From assembly GCF_000152905.1 (NCBI RefSeq), contig NZ_AAMY01000023.1, positions 1-56,574 on the forward strand: a DNA stretch of 56,574 nt, read 5' to 3'. Below, in pieces: positions 28,276 to 36,810 of this stretch. The notes beneath the pieces were generated by a model. It saw nothing but the letters and a program-made list of their open reading frames with translations, was not told the origin of the DNA and did not search any database. How positions within the stretch are numbered: the first letter of the stretch is position 1; each line of letters starts with the position of its first letter. This DNA is from Nitrobacter sp. Nb-311A (GTDB lineage: Bacteria; Pseudomonadota; Alphaproteobacteria; Rhizobiales; Xanthobacteraceae). Both the position numbers and the translations under genes were made by a program.

Positions 28276-28923
28276 GCCGGTCGGCTGGCAGCCGACATGA
28301 TGCGGGTGCCGTGTCGCGGAGGCATGTTGTTTGCGCTGCGTCTGCTCGCTCCGGCTTCTCCGCCGGAATGCATGGTCCATCGCCGTTCGGTGAGGAGGGC
28401 CTACCGGTATCGAAAACACACGACTTGACCACGACTCCAGCGCGGGCAGAAAAGGCCGAGGCGACAAAGGCATCCGCGCAGGGTGCGGTTATTTGCCCTA
28501 CTTGATCTTTCAAATGTAAAGTAAGATACATTACGAAATGTAAAGTAGGGTACATTGAGCCGGGAGAGCGAGCCTGATCACCTCCACGCAAACGCGTGCT
28601 GCCCGCGCCTTGCCCGGCATCGACCAGCAGAAACTGGCCCGGATGTCCTGCGTTTTAAAGGCCCCAATTCATCGGGCGGAGGCCAGCGAGGTGAGCCCGC
28701 CCCGGGTCATCGACACCCTCACCAGAGTTATCGGGAAAGTTATCGAGGCGTCTGAGTGCGCCAAAATTAATTTGATCGGCGAGAATGTAAGAAGCGAGGG
28801 GGTGGACGTAGGGTCCGCTTCCGGCGCCCAGCCGCATCATCAGGCGATAACGCCTTCTCACAAAAAGCAAAAATTACGGGCCGGCGACCGCCGGCCCCGG
28901 GATGATCCCTCCACTCAAGCGGC
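28276..28923. other. Intergenic region before the SulP gene
   Basis: This 648-bp stretch has no convincing gene. A 7-bp hairpin (GTCGGCT, loop, AGCCGAC) at about 28280-28296 follows the epimerase stop but lacks a T-run. The main feature is the tandem 24-bp repeat at 28512-28559. Short open frames here look accidental. Confidence 0.45.
28512..28559. promoter_or_regulatory. Tandem 24-bp repeat, each with a TGTA-N8-TACA dyad
   Basis: Two adjacent copies read AAATGTAAAGTAAGATACAT and AAATGTAAAGTAGGGTACAT, each followed by 4 more bases. They differ at few positions. Each contains an inverted TGTA...TACA pair, as expected for a dimeric regulator site. They lie about 380 bp before the SulP gene. 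The binding protein is unknown. Confidence 0.5.
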
Positions 28924-28941
28924 ATGAATAAAGGGATGGCT

Positions 28942-30732
28942 ATGGCTGCGCGATCCGTTGAACCGACCTTCGTTGAAGCATTTACACCCAAGCTGGTTAC
29001 GGTACTCCGGGAAGGTTACCGGGTCAGGGATTTCCGCGCGGATGTTCTCGCCGGTCTAACCGTTGCCATCGTGGCGATTCCGCTCTCCATGGCGATCGCC
29101 ATCGCCTCCGGCGTGACCCCGGACCGTGGTTTGTACACCGCGATCATCGGCGGGTTCATCGTCTCGCTTCTTGGTGGTAGCCGCTTTCAGATCGGCGGCC
29201 CTGCGGGCGCATTCATCGTTCTTGTGGCGACGACCGTCGGGCTTCACGGCGTGGAGGGCCTGCTTCTTGCCACCCTCATTGCGGGCGTCATCCAGCTCAC
29301 GGTCGGACTGCTGAGGCTCGGGACCTTCATCAAGTATATTCCCTTTCCGGTGACGATCGGGTTCACGGCAGGCATCTCCGTGATTATATTTGCCAGCCAA
29401 CTCACAGAATTACTGGGTCTCACGCTAGCGGGAAAAGAGCCGGGCGAACTGATCCCCAAGCTGATGGCCATCGGCGAAGCGTTGCCTACCATAAACGCGG
29501 CGGCGGTTGCCGTCTCCATCCCGACGATCGGGTTGATTGTCGCGATACGCTACTTCCGCCCCCACTGGCCCGCGATGCTGATGTCGGTTGGCGTTGCCGC
29601 GGTCGCGGCCTGGTTGATCGGCCTGCCGGTGGAGACCATCGGCACCCGTTTCGGTGGCATTCCCCAAACGCTGCCAGCCCCCATTCTTCCCGTGATCTCG
29701 CTAGAGAAGATTCAGGAGGTGCTGCCCGCCGCCCTGTCTTTCGCGCTGCTGGGGTCTATCGAGAGCCTGCTATCGGCGGTGGTGGCCGATTCTATGAGCG
29801 GGCAGCGACACCGTTCCAACTGTGAGCTTGTGGCGCAGGGTATCGCCAACATCGCGTCTCCCCTCTTTGGCGGCTTTTGTGTAACGGGCACCATCGCCCG
29901 CACCGCGACGAATGTGCGCTCCGGCGCACATGGCCCGGTCGCGGGCATGCTGCATGCCGTGTTTCTGCTGCTGTTCATGCTCGTCGCCGCACCGCTCGCT
30001 TCGTACATCCCGCTGGCCGCGCTCGGAGCCGTGCTGGCCGTGGTCGCGTGGAACATGGCCGAAAGGCACGCATTCGCAATGCTTATACGCGCCTCGCGCA
30101 GCGACGCGGTCGTATTGCTAACTACGTTCCTGGTGGTGATCTTCCGTGGTCTCATGGAAGGCATTCTTGTCGGATTCGGGATTGGTGCGCTCCTGTTCCT
30201 GCATCGCATGGCGCAGATGGTGGAAGTCAAGAACGCGCGTCCGCTGATCGACGAGGATGAAGGGGACGGCGTCAATGGCAACGGCCGTGAGGCGCAGGAT
30301 GTCGACCTTGCCACTCATCCCGATGTAGCCGTTCACCGGATTTCCGGGGCGTTCTTTTTCGGGGCGGCGGCGAATGTCGGCACGGCGCTTGATGGCATTG
30401 GCGACCATCAGAAAGCCTACGTCATCGATTTCTCGGCCGTGCCGGTGATCGATTCCTCGGGAGCCGCAACGATCGAGGGCTTCGTGCACAAAACGCATCG
30501 CCGGGGGGCGCCCGTCTACATTGCCGGGGCGTCTCCCGCGATCCGGCGAACGCTTCTAGTTCACGGCGTGAAGCCGCCTTACGTGCGGTTTCGCAGCGAT
30601 CTCGCTGAAGCCGTCAAGGCCGCGCATAACAGGGTCGCGCATAACAGGGCCGCGCATGGCAAGATGGAGCAAAGCGGGATAGCGCGGCGCGACGCGGCCG
30701 CGGAGGAAGAAGAGGAGGAGGCGCTGACGTGA
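28942..30732 (+). CDS. SulP-family anion transporter with STAS domain
   Basis: SulP proteins carry sulfate, bicarbonate or related anions across the inner membrane. The protein has the conserved N-terminal region (DFRADVLAGLTVAIVAIPLS), many membrane helices including IGGPAGAFIVLVATTVG, and a C-terminal cytoplasmic STAS domain (YVIDFSAVPVIDSSGAATIE). ATG 28942 has AAAGGG upstream and gives about 596 residues; ATG 28924 would add six. The tail has a short repeated motif (VAHNRAAH) and ends in a run of glutamates. A strong terminator follows. Sulfate versus bicarbonate cannot be settled here. Confidence 0.92.
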   Translation: MAARSVEPTFVEAFTPKLVTVLREGYRVRDFRADVLAGLTVAIVAIPLSMAIAIASGVTPDRGLYTAIIGGFIVSLLGGSRFQIGGPAGAFIVLVATTVGLHGVEGLLLATLIAGVIQLTVGLLRLGTFIKYIPFPVTIGFTAGISVIIFASQLTELLGLTLAGKEPGELIPKLMAIGEALPTINAAAVAVSIPTIGLIVAIRYFRPHWPAMLMSVGVAAVAAWLIGLPVETIGTRFGGIPQTLPAPILPVISLEKIQEVLPAALSFALLGSIESLLSAVVADSMSGQRHRSNCELVAQGIANIASPLFGGFCVTGTIARTATNVRSGAHGPVAGMLHAVFLLLFMLVAAPLASYIPLAALGAVLAVVAWNMAERHAFAMLIRASRSDAVVLLTTFLVVIFRGLMEGILVGFGIGALLFLHRMAQMVEVKNARPLIDEDEGDGVNGNGREAQDVDLATHPDVAVHRISGAFFFGAAANVGTALDGIGDHQKAYVIDFSAVPVIDSSGAATIEGFVHKTHRRGAPVYIAGASPAIRRTLLVHGVKPPYVRFRSDLAEAVKAAHNRVAHNRAAHGKMEQSGIARRDAAAEEEEEEALT

Positions 30733-30836
30733 GCAGCCTATCGGGAGATAGGAACGGCTGCGACCCCGAAAGGCACCGTGCCAGATATCTTGCGTGCCAG
30801 CAAAAAGGAACACGCTAAAGCAGCGTAACAAACAAA

Positions 30837-30860
30837 CCCCGCTCCGGCGGGGTTTTCTCT
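30837..30860 (+). terminator. Rho-independent terminator after the SulP gene
   Basis: CCCCGC, loop TCCG, GCGGGG, then TTTTCTCTTTT. This is a strong stem and U-run about 105 bp after the stop. Confidence 0.85.
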
Positions 30861-30953
30861 TTTACGGAACGAAGTAAGCTCCGAGGTGATTACAGGATCA
30901 CTCAATTGCTTTCGTTGATCAATTGGTTATTCCACGCTGGCGCAAGTCCGTTA

Positions 30954-31050
30954 TAGCGTTTTCGAGCGAAGTGGTTCGCGTGAAGAAAACGCGTCAAAAC
31001 GTAAAGATAGGGACTTTCACCGTTTCCATGAAGCGGTGAAAGTCTCTAGG
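30954..31050. repeat. Two-hairpin intergenic repeat, type A
   Basis: The first hairpin pairs GCGTTTTC with GAAAACGC; the second is a perfect 11-bp stem, GACTTTCACCG and CGGTGAAAGTC. The element starts TAGCG and ends CTCTAGG. Such elements are common between genes in Bradyrhizobium relatives. The rest of 30861-31172 shows no gene. Confidence 0.65.
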
Positions 31051-31172
31051 TTGCATACTTGCGGATTACAACTTGAATGTTTTTTACAAAAAATCACGAA
31101 GGTGATTGATGAACTTGGTGGTTCGCGTTCCTGGCGGTGATGAATTGTTTATCGCGCGGGCTGGTCACTCGG

Positions 31173-31448
31173 CTATCGAGACCGAAAGCCGAGATCTAAA
31201 AACCATTGAGAAAGAAGATGATACGCAGGATCGGGTTTCACCTTACAGAAGGTGCCGCTTCGGAATGTTGATCTGGGACATGAGCGTCCGGGAACCTCAC
31301 CCTGCGCGTATCCGGTTTCGATAGCTACGCAGAATCTCCCGTTACGGACGTAACCGGTAGTGCAGGTTCCACTTTCAGTGAGATAGATATTCTCAGCCAC
31401 AGCTGGCGTCACAGACATCAAAACAGCAAGGGCAATAACCGTCTTCAT
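31173..31448 (-). CDS. Small secreted cysteine-containing protein
   Basis: The 91-residue product has a clear signal peptide (MKTVIALAVLMSVTPAVAEN) and a mature part with four cysteines in SGTCTTGYVRNGRFC and GRSCPRSTFRSGTFC, suggesting two disulfides in the periplasm. The ATG at 31448 is chosen over one at 31499 because it begins the signal peptide directly. I do not recognise a function. Similar small exported proteins are frequent in this bacterial group. Confidence 0.65.
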   Translation of the reverse strand: MKTVIALAVLMSVTPAVAENIYLTESGTCTTGYVRNGRFCVAIETGYAQGEVPGRSCPRSTFRSGTFCKVKPDPAYHLLSQWFLDLGFRSR

Positions 31449-31607
31449 GTCGCGCTCACTCAAGGCCCAAAAGCGCCGTCCGGTGCTGGGCATCGCCATC
31501 CCTCTTAATTGCTCGTGCGCCCACGAGGGACGTCACACTGGATTCGCATAAAGTACAACAACGTCGTGCTTCACTAGTAACCAATAATGGTTGGGGGAGA
31601 ACCACTC

Positions 31608-31778
31608 ATGAGAGCGGATCAATTGAGCGAAGAGCAGGTTCGGAACTTGACCCAATACGCCGACCTCATGGAGGACGTTGCCGATTCCGCGGCCGGTGAT
31701 TCCAACTGGCTCAGCTACGTCATCGAAAAGCATTGGGATGGTATCGGCGCCGCAAACGGCGACGCCTGGATTGCGTAA
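31608..31778 (+). CDS. Small hypothetical protein
   Basis: The 56-residue acidic product (MRADQLSEEQVRNLTQYADL...) has a good ribosome site (GGGGGAG, 9 bases upstream of the ATG). An upstream ATG at 31587 is less likely because it precedes the ribosome site. No domain is recognised. It lies 93 bp before the Acb2-like gene, in the same direction. Confidence 0.55.
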   Translation: MRADQLSEEQVRNLTQYADLMEDVADSAAGDSNWLSYVIEKHWDGIGAANGDAWIA

Positions 31779-31871
31779 GGTGCGATGACAGCGCAAGCGG
31801 AATGGGCTTTGCCCGATCTTTGGTCAAGCTTTGGCGGGATAGAGTGTTTATTTTCGTTCAAAGGGTGACCG

Positions 31872-32111
31872 ATGGCAAAGCGTGTAACCAAGACCAAATC
31901 CTGTAAGGATCGGGAGCGATTGGGAGTTTTGCGGGTCAAGGATCATCGTCAGATCGAGGAGCGTATTCTGAGATTGCTTGATCGATACGAAGCCTCGCCA
32001 GAGACGGATAAACGTTGGCTTGATATTGGAAGATCGTGCATCGAGCAGGGGTTCATGGCGATCAACCGGGCTGTTTTCGAGCAAAAGCGAGCTGAGTTGC
32101 CAGAGGATTGA
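31872..32111 (+). CDS. Acb2/Tad1-type hairpin domain protein (possible anti-CBASS sponge)
   Basis: The 79-residue protein is mostly two helices: IEERILRLLDRYEASPETD and KRWLDIGRSCIEQGFMAINR. The second helix, with its RWL-x-IG-x(6)-QGFMA-x-NRA pattern, is the hallmark of the small family that includes phage Acb2, which binds and sequesters CBASS cyclic nucleotides. Chromosomal homologues exist whose role is unproven. It is a single gene with no phage neighbours, about 19 kb from the CBASS operon. The assignment rests on motif recognition only. Confidence 0.6.
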   Translation: MAKRVTKTKSCKDRERLGVLRVKDHRQIEERILRLLDRYEASPETDKRWLDIGRSCIEQGFMAINRAVFEQKRAELPED

Positions 32112-32369
32112 TCGATGATCAGATCCCGCTTAGCCAGATTGGTTTGGCCGAACAATTCGCGCGGGACGTAGAAGTTCGTCAGGCGAAGCTGGCTTGCCGC
32201 TTCACAGTCGATGTCCCGGCGCCGGCAGCACCATCCGCTTGTTGAGTCCGTTGCGCGTCGTGTTCAGGCGTGGGCTGCCTTCGGCTGATGCTGGTCCTGT
32301 TGTGACCTCTTCGATCTTCGCGCTGAAGAACACGGCCGGTGGCTTCGAAGTGGCAGAAACCCAATAAAC

Positions 32370-32444
32370 TGGTGCCGGCGGAGAGGATCGAACTCCCGAC
32401 CTTCGGTTTACAAAACCGCTGCACTACCGCTGTGCTACGCCGGC
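32370..32444 (-). tRNA. tRNA-Thr (anticodon TGT)
   Basis: The minus strand folds as a normal tRNA: acceptor GCCGGCG, D-arm AGCACAGCGGTAGTGC, anticodon loop TTTTGTAAA reading TGT, T-loop GTTCGATCC, and an encoded CCA end. The length is 75 bases including CCA. Adjacent open frames on the minus strand that run through it are spurious. Confidence 0.96.
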
Positions 32445-32851
32445 TTAGAGCCCCTTGCCTCCGATGAAAACAGAAGCGAGGCTCTATAATCTTGATTTGA
32501 CGCGCTTTCTCCATGCGGGACTGGAGTCCATCCTCGGGGCCCGAGGATAGGCTTCGCTCGAAAACGCTATAGGACACGACAATAAACCAAAACGAATGCA
32601 GACAACAGCGGCGTAGGTGCGACTGACGCCACCGCCGTGTACGAAGCCTGCTTGGGACGGCACTTGGGTATCGTCAATATTTGGTCCACGTCAATATCGC
32701 TGGACTCCGTGTTAACGATTCGATGGCGGGATTGCTCGCATTTGAACCTCGGCGCATCCCGACCCGTTAGCCTTACCGAAAGTTTCGGCGCCAGCCTTAA
32801 CCCCTGGCGGTGTTGGTTCGACTAGGGTCTACGGCGAACCGGAGTCCTGTG
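32445..32851. other. Intergenic stretch after tRNA-Thr
   Basis: No gene recognised. Short open frames on both strands have no family match that I can see. Confidence 0.4.
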
Positions 32852-33298
32852 ATGCGTATCGGACTTGTGCTGGCCTTTTTGATCGGGACGTCGTGGACGG
32901 CTCTGGCCGACAGCGGTCCGGTGTTTGTGCTTCCGGGACATCCCGGCGTCCCCATCATCATCAATGGTGTCGATATCTCCTATGCCGTAGTCGAGGGTGA
33001 TTGGGGGCTTTCTCGGAGGATACAACCGCAGCCGACGGTCTACGGCGGACGCTACATCGATTCCGAACCGTATGTGGGTCACTATTATCCGAGTTTTGGT
33101 CGTTCGCCGGGTTACGGCCGCCTCGAAATCGAACCGCCACGCAATCGCAAGCTGCCGCGGCCGGCTGAAAACTTTCGTCAGTCGTGGTCTGCCCGTTCCA
33201 ATCCGACGCCTGCGCAATCCGACATCCCGCAGATGCCGCCTCCGGTGATCCTCGCGCCCCGGATCGGGCCTTCGGGTTCGCCTCCAGGCTTTCGTTGA
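32852..33298 (+). CDS. Secreted hypothetical protein
   Basis: The 148-residue product has a signal peptide (MRIGLVLAFLIGTSWTALAD), a short conserved-looking segment (PVFVLPGHPGVPIIINGVDI) and a long Pro/Tyr/Arg-rich, probably disordered tail. It is followed 50 bp later by another exported protein gene in the same direction. Function unknown. Confidence 0.7.
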   Translation: MRIGLVLAFLIGTSWTALADSGPVFVLPGHPGVPIIINGVDISYAVVEGDWGLSRRIQPQPTVYGGRYIDSEPYVGHYYPSFGRSPGYGRLEIEPPRNRKLPRPAENFRQSWSARSNPTPAQSDIPQMPPPVILAPRIGPSGSPPGFR

Positions 33299-33348
33299 AA
33301 TCAGAAAACACGACCTGAATAGAACAAAGAAAACAGCGGGAGAGAGTC

Positions 33349-33882
33349 ATGCGTCAAATGATTTCCGGAATGGTCGCGGCTGCGGCCATCGTGACAGCAA
33401 GCATCGCGCCCGCGATGGCATGCGGAGGGTTGTTTACGGGTGGATGCGCTCCGTGCCTGTCGTACGGCTACTGCGCGTGGGGTTTTGACCCAGGTTATTA
33501 CGGCGCAGGTTATGGCTTCGCCGGCTTTGAGCGCCTGCCGTCTCCGACGCAATATTACTATGTCAATCAAGGGCCAGCCTTCAGCGGTCCTGGCAACTTC
33601 GCGCCGGTGCCGACCTATCAGGAAAGCGCCGTTGCCGGATGGAATGCCTACAGCCGTCCTTATTTCTATCCTTACGACGGCGGCCGCTATGCCCACGCCA
33701 TGCATCACTACTATGACGGCGCGCCCGCGACCGGCCCGGTCGTGTACAGCTATCGCTGGAATCATACCCGGCATTACGGTCATGCCTCGCGCCATGGCAA
33801 TCGCGCCGCCCTTCCGCGCGTGATTTACGGATCGGGGCATCATCATGGCTACCGTCATTCGGCGGGGTATCATCAGCGCTGA
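33349..33882 (+). CDS. Secreted Gly/Tyr/His-rich protein
   Basis: The 177-residue product has a signal peptide (ISGMVAAAAIVTASIAPAMA) and a mature chain rich in Gly, Tyr and His, ending GSGHHHGYRHSAGYHQR. Three cysteines lie in the first 25 mature residues (CGGLFTGGCAPC). An AGCGGGAGAG ribosome site precedes the ATG. Such low-complexity exported proteins are common in Bradyrhizobium relatives. A metal-binding role is possible from the histidines but unproven. Confidence 0.72.
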   Translation: MRQMISGMVAAAAIVTASIAPAMACGGLFTGGCAPCLSYGYCAWGFDPGYYGAGYGFAGFERLPSPTQYYYVNQGPAFSGPGNFAPVPTYQESAVAGWNAYSRPYFYPYDGGRYAHAMHHYYDGAPATGPVVYSYRWNHTRHYGHASRHGNRAALPRVIYGSGHHHGYRHSAGYHQR

Positions 33883-33944
33883 ACGGCGCGCCTGAAAACA
33901 AACGCTTTGCCTGCAATGCCGGCGCGGCGGGTGTTTTCATGCCG

Positions 33945-34802
33945 TCAGTGCATGAGGCCGAGACGGCTGGCGCCTATATAGAGCGCCAGCACCGCGGCAT
34001 TGGAGACGTTAAGGCTCTTGATGTGGCCGGGCATGTCGAGACGCGCGACCAGGCTGCACGTGTCTCGCGTCAGCTGCCGCAGACCTTTGCCTTCCGCGCC
34101 GAGCACCAAAGCCAATGGCTGCCGCAACTGGACGGCGGCGAGATTTTCGCCGCCGGTGCTGTCGAGGCCGACGGTCATGTAGCCTCGGTCGTTCAGTCCT
34201 GTCAGTGCTCGCGCCAGATTCTGCACCTGCACCAGCGGCACAACCTCGAGCGCGCCGGAGGCGGATTTTGCCAGTACACCGGTGGCCTCGGGACTGTGGC
34301 GCGCCGTGGTGACGATCGCCTTCACCGAAAAAGCCGCGGCCGATCGCATGATCGCGCCGACGTTGTGCGGATCGGTAATCTGGTCGAGCACCAGCACGAT
34401 GCCTTCCTGCGTCAGCGTCCCGATATCAGGCGAGGGCAGGGGATCAGCTTCAGCGAGCAGTCCCTGATGCACCGCGTCGGGGCCGAGACGCTGGTCGATC
34501 GTGCTTGGGCGTACAATTTCGGGCGTGATCCGGGTATTGATGTTCTCATGCTTGAGCCGCAGCGCGGCGTTTTCCGTAAGCAATAATTTTCGGATATGGC
34601 GGCGAGGATTGGCCAGCGCGGCCGTCACGGTATGCCAGCCGTAAAGCACCAAGAGGTTATTAGGGCCGGTCTCGCGAGCGTTCCGCGCCGAACCGTGCCT
34701 TTGCGAGCGTTTCGAATGGGCATACTTGGCGTGGCTGCTACCGCTACTGCTCCCCGGCCGTGAAATCCGCCGGAATCGCGGTTCTCGATCACGGTCCCTC
34801 AT
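33945..34802 (-). CDS. rlmB: 23S rRNA (guanosine-2'-O-)-methyltransferase RlmB
   Basis: RlmB methylates G2251 in the peptidyl-transferase region of 23S rRNA. The 285-residue SpoU-family protein has a basic N-terminal extension, the substrate-binding domain (LYGWHTVTAALANPRRHIRK), then SPOUT motif 1 (LDQITDPHNVGAIMRSAAAF), motif 2 (LVLGAEGKGLR) and motif 3 (LNVSNAAVLALY). Length and motif order are normal. A TrmH-type tRNA enzyme is the alternative, but the N-terminal domain favours RlmB. Confidence 0.9.
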   Translation of the reverse strand: MRDRDREPRFRRISRPGSSSGSSHAKYAHSKRSQRHGSARNARETGPNNLLVLYGWHTVTAALANPRRHIRKLLLTENAALRLKHENINTRITPEIVRPSTIDQRLGPDAVHQGLLAEADPLPSPDIGTLTQEGIVLVLDQITDPHNVGAIMRSAAAFSVKAIVTTARHSPEATGVLAKSASGALEVVPLVQVQNLARALTGLNDRGYMTVGLDSTGGENLAAVQLRQPLALVLGAEGKGLRQLTRDTCSLVARLDMPGHIKSLNVSNAAVLALYIGASRLGLMH

Positions 34803-34849
34803 GCGCGCCTGTCTCGAACATTTGTAATCAATGAATTGGTCAGTGAGGC

Positions 34850-34952
34850 TAGAGCATGATCCCGAAAAGTGGAAACCGGTTTTCGGAAAAGATCATGCTC
34901 ACTTAAAAAGACAGGCGACGAGTCTGATTCAACGCGGTTGAAACAGACTCTA
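34850..34952. repeat. Two-hairpin intergenic repeat, type B (copy 1)
   Basis: Hairpin 1 pairs GAGCATGATC with GATCATGCTC around CCGAAAAGTGGAAACCGG. Hairpin 2 pairs GAGTCTG-N-TTCAAC with GTTGAA-N-CAGACTC. The same pair of hairpins recurs at 41964-42086. This is the widespread intergenic repeat of Bradyrhizobium, Nitrobacter and Rhodopseudomonas. Confidence 0.85.
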
Positions 34953-35019
34953 GGGGCGGCTCGTTCCGCGCCCTGTAGCCAAAACCCCGTACCTCAGCCC
35001 ATACCCCGAAAGCAAATCG

Positions 35020-35220
35020 GGCGCCGAAAAGCTCATTGCCAAGCATCTTACGAACCCGATTCCGAAGGCAATCCGATACGAGACCGCGGATGGTCCGCAA
35101 CCCGGCTTGCGGCTGGTCATTCAACCGTCCGGCGCAAAGAACGGGACTGTGCATGACGCACGGGACGGACGCGATGGCTCTCCTAGCAAACCCTCCGCGC
35201 GCCCGAACCTTCGGCGTTGA
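35020..35220 (+). pseudogene. Decayed integrase arm-binding (DUF4102-like) fragment
   Basis: One frame reads IRYETADGPQPGLRLVIQPS followed by GAKNGTV, which matches the opening of DUF4102-type phage integrases (polar strand, PGLxLxVxPSGAK). There is no start, and no core or catalytic domain follows. It marks a lost integrative element between rlmB and the cupin gene. The identification is by a short motif only. Confidence 0.45.
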
Positions 35221-35228
35221 TCCCGCTG

Positions 35229-35585
35229 TTACATCTTCGGATGCGGATGGTCCTTAGGATTGATGTAGTCCGTCGTTCCCATTCCGAGGCGCGCCGTTCC
35301 CGAGAGCACAGTGACGATCTCCGGTTTCGGATGGGTGTGTGGTGCAATGTGATAGCCTTTCGGCATCTTCAGCCGCAGAGTAAACAGGCCCTCCTTTCCC
35401 GGGTTACCGTACAGCACTGCCGCCTGCGCGCCCTGTGGGAGGAAGGGGGGCGCTGGTCCCCGCATGATGTCCCGTGGCGAGATCAGCTTGTGCTCACTTG
35501 TCTCCTGACCAACGGCACTGCCAGCCATTGCTGTGAATACGATAGCCGTTATCGCGATAATTTTGAGAAGGGTGTGCCGACTCAT
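35229..35585 (-). CDS. Secreted cupin protein with apparent internal deletion
   Basis: The 118-residue product has a signal peptide (IIAITAIVFTAMAGSAVGQE) and the first cupin motif (KGYHIAPHTHPKPEIVTVLS, with two metal-ligand histidines and the glutamate). After GTARLGMG it jumps to DYINPKDHPHPKM, which resembles the extreme C-terminus of this family. The second cupin motif, with the fourth metal ligand, is absent. The usual length is about 150-165 residues, so roughly 40-50 codons seem to have been lost in frame. The product may not fold or bind metal. Confidence 0.72.
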   Translation of the reverse strand: MSRHTLLKIIAITAIVFTAMAGSAVGQETSEHKLISPRDIMRGPAPPFLPQGAQAAVLYGNPGKEGLFTLRLKMPKGYHIAPHTHPKPEIVTVLSGTARLGMGTTDYINPKDHPHPKM

Positions 35586-35669
35586 TGTGGCTTCTCCTTT
35601 GACTTAGGTTCTGCCAATGGACAGCTCCGCGTCCGACGCAGGCGTGCGAAAGGTCAAGTCAGATTGACC

Positions 35670-36083
35670 TCAGCCGAGAAGCCTGCCTTGCCGGAACATG
35701 AAAACGCCGGGAATGAAGCTTCTGGCCACCGTGAGAGCGCTACTCTCGCAGTTTTCCAAAGCGATCTTCTGGGCGAGCATCACATCTCCCATTGGCAGGT
35801 CGCCCATCGTCCGGAAACACAGCCCGAGCCTCGGGCGGCCTTTTTCGTCGACCTCGCAAATGTTCGACATGGTGCCCGGGTAAATCCTGTACTGCCTGCC
35901 GGTGTCGCTACCGACGACTTCGAAATATCCCTTTTTCGTGAACTGCATCCGTTGTACCGGCGACAGCCACTCGCGCAGAAGCCGCAAAGACCGGCCCTCC
36001 GCAGTTCGCTCCGCCCCAAGTATGATGAAGAGCGCCCTTACGGCTCTCACACGGGAACGTTCGTATGGCGGATGGCGCGACAT
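35670..36083 (-). CDS. Conserved hypothetical protein
   Basis: The 137-residue product reads ALFIILGAERTAEGRSLRLL, then REWLSPVQRMQFTKKGYFEV and a beta-rich region (VGSDTGRQYRIYPGTMSNIC). The C-terminus is helical (GDVMLAQKIALENCESSALT). It belongs to a family seen often in Bradyrhizobium relatives with no assigned role. The start is uncertain; ATG 36083 begins just after the stop of the upstream gene, implying co-translation. Confidence 0.68.
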   Translation of the reverse strand: MSRHPPYERSRVRAVRALFIILGAERTAEGRSLRLLREWLSPVQRMQFTKKGYFEVVGSDTGRQYRIYPGTMSNICEVDEKGRPRLGLCFRTMGDLPMGDVMLAQKIALENCESSALTVARSFIPGVFMFRQGRLLG

Positions 36084-36097
36084 GGCGCTGACCGCTT

Positions 36098-36319
36098 CTA
36101 TCCACCGACCAATCTGGGGAAGAACAACGTTTCTTCCGCGTCCGGGTCGAAAGACCGGATTTGTGAGACCTGACCCGCATCGGTCCGGACCGCGGCGGTG
36201 AAGCCGAGTTCCGTCAGCTCGCAAAACCGCTGCTCCGCCTGCGCGAGTTGCTGTGCGTTCTTCCGGTTGAAAAAGTGCCGGCTGTCGCCGGTGCGGTCCA
36301 TCACGATCTGGATTGCCAT
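36098..36319 (-). CDS. Small conserved hypothetical protein
   Basis: The 73-residue product starts MAIQIVMDRTGDSRHFFNRK and ends PDAEETLFFPRLVGG, a family common in Bradyrhizobium relatives. GGAGGA lies upstream of the ATG at 36319, which is why it is preferred over 36349. It forms a two-gene unit with the gene downstream. Function unknown. Confidence 0.75.
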   Translation of the reverse strand: MAIQIVMDRTGDSRHFFNRKNAQQLAQAEQRFCELTELGFTAAVRTDAGQVSQIRSFDPDAEETLFFPRLVGG

Positions 36320-36810
36320 GATCGTCCTCCTCGGATTGCTAATAGCCAAGGACCTTGATCAATTATCCGGCTGAAGCCGCGAAATTTCAAGAAATAGATT
36401 CGTGACGAACCTAAAATCAGGTGTCGGGATTATCGATCCGCTCGTGGTTCAAGATGGCTTCCGGACGTTTGCGGTCCTCAACGCTGGATTTGCTTCGCGT
36501 GCAGTCACTCGGATGAGATCGAGGCTGGGATGGAGAACGTTTGAGCTGCAACTCTAGCGGTCTTAATCGATGTGCGGCAGGACAGCGAAACGCCTTCCAT
36601 CGTCATGAAGTGCCTCTTACGCCCGCATTGATGCAGTTCGGTGAGATTACGCTCCGCCGCCAAAATCGAACGAAAGAAGATGAAGCGATCGGATCGTGAC
36701 GGCTTTCGTCGAACACCAACGGTTTTCCGATCTCGCGAATGCCACAATGCTATGATTTGCCAATCGACAGTTCGAAGAGTTTGTATAATGCACACGATGG
36801 AGATCAGAGA
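36320..36810. other. Intergenic stretch
   Basis: No gene is supported. A minus-strand open frame at 36505-36795 has unlikely composition. The last 40 bases hold the ribosome site of the next gene (GGAGATCAGAG). Confidence 0.4.

Noticed and set aside
32179-32577. Minus-strand open frame containing KPKVGSSILSAGT
   Set aside because: This is the translation of tRNA-Thr and its flanks, a common false gene.
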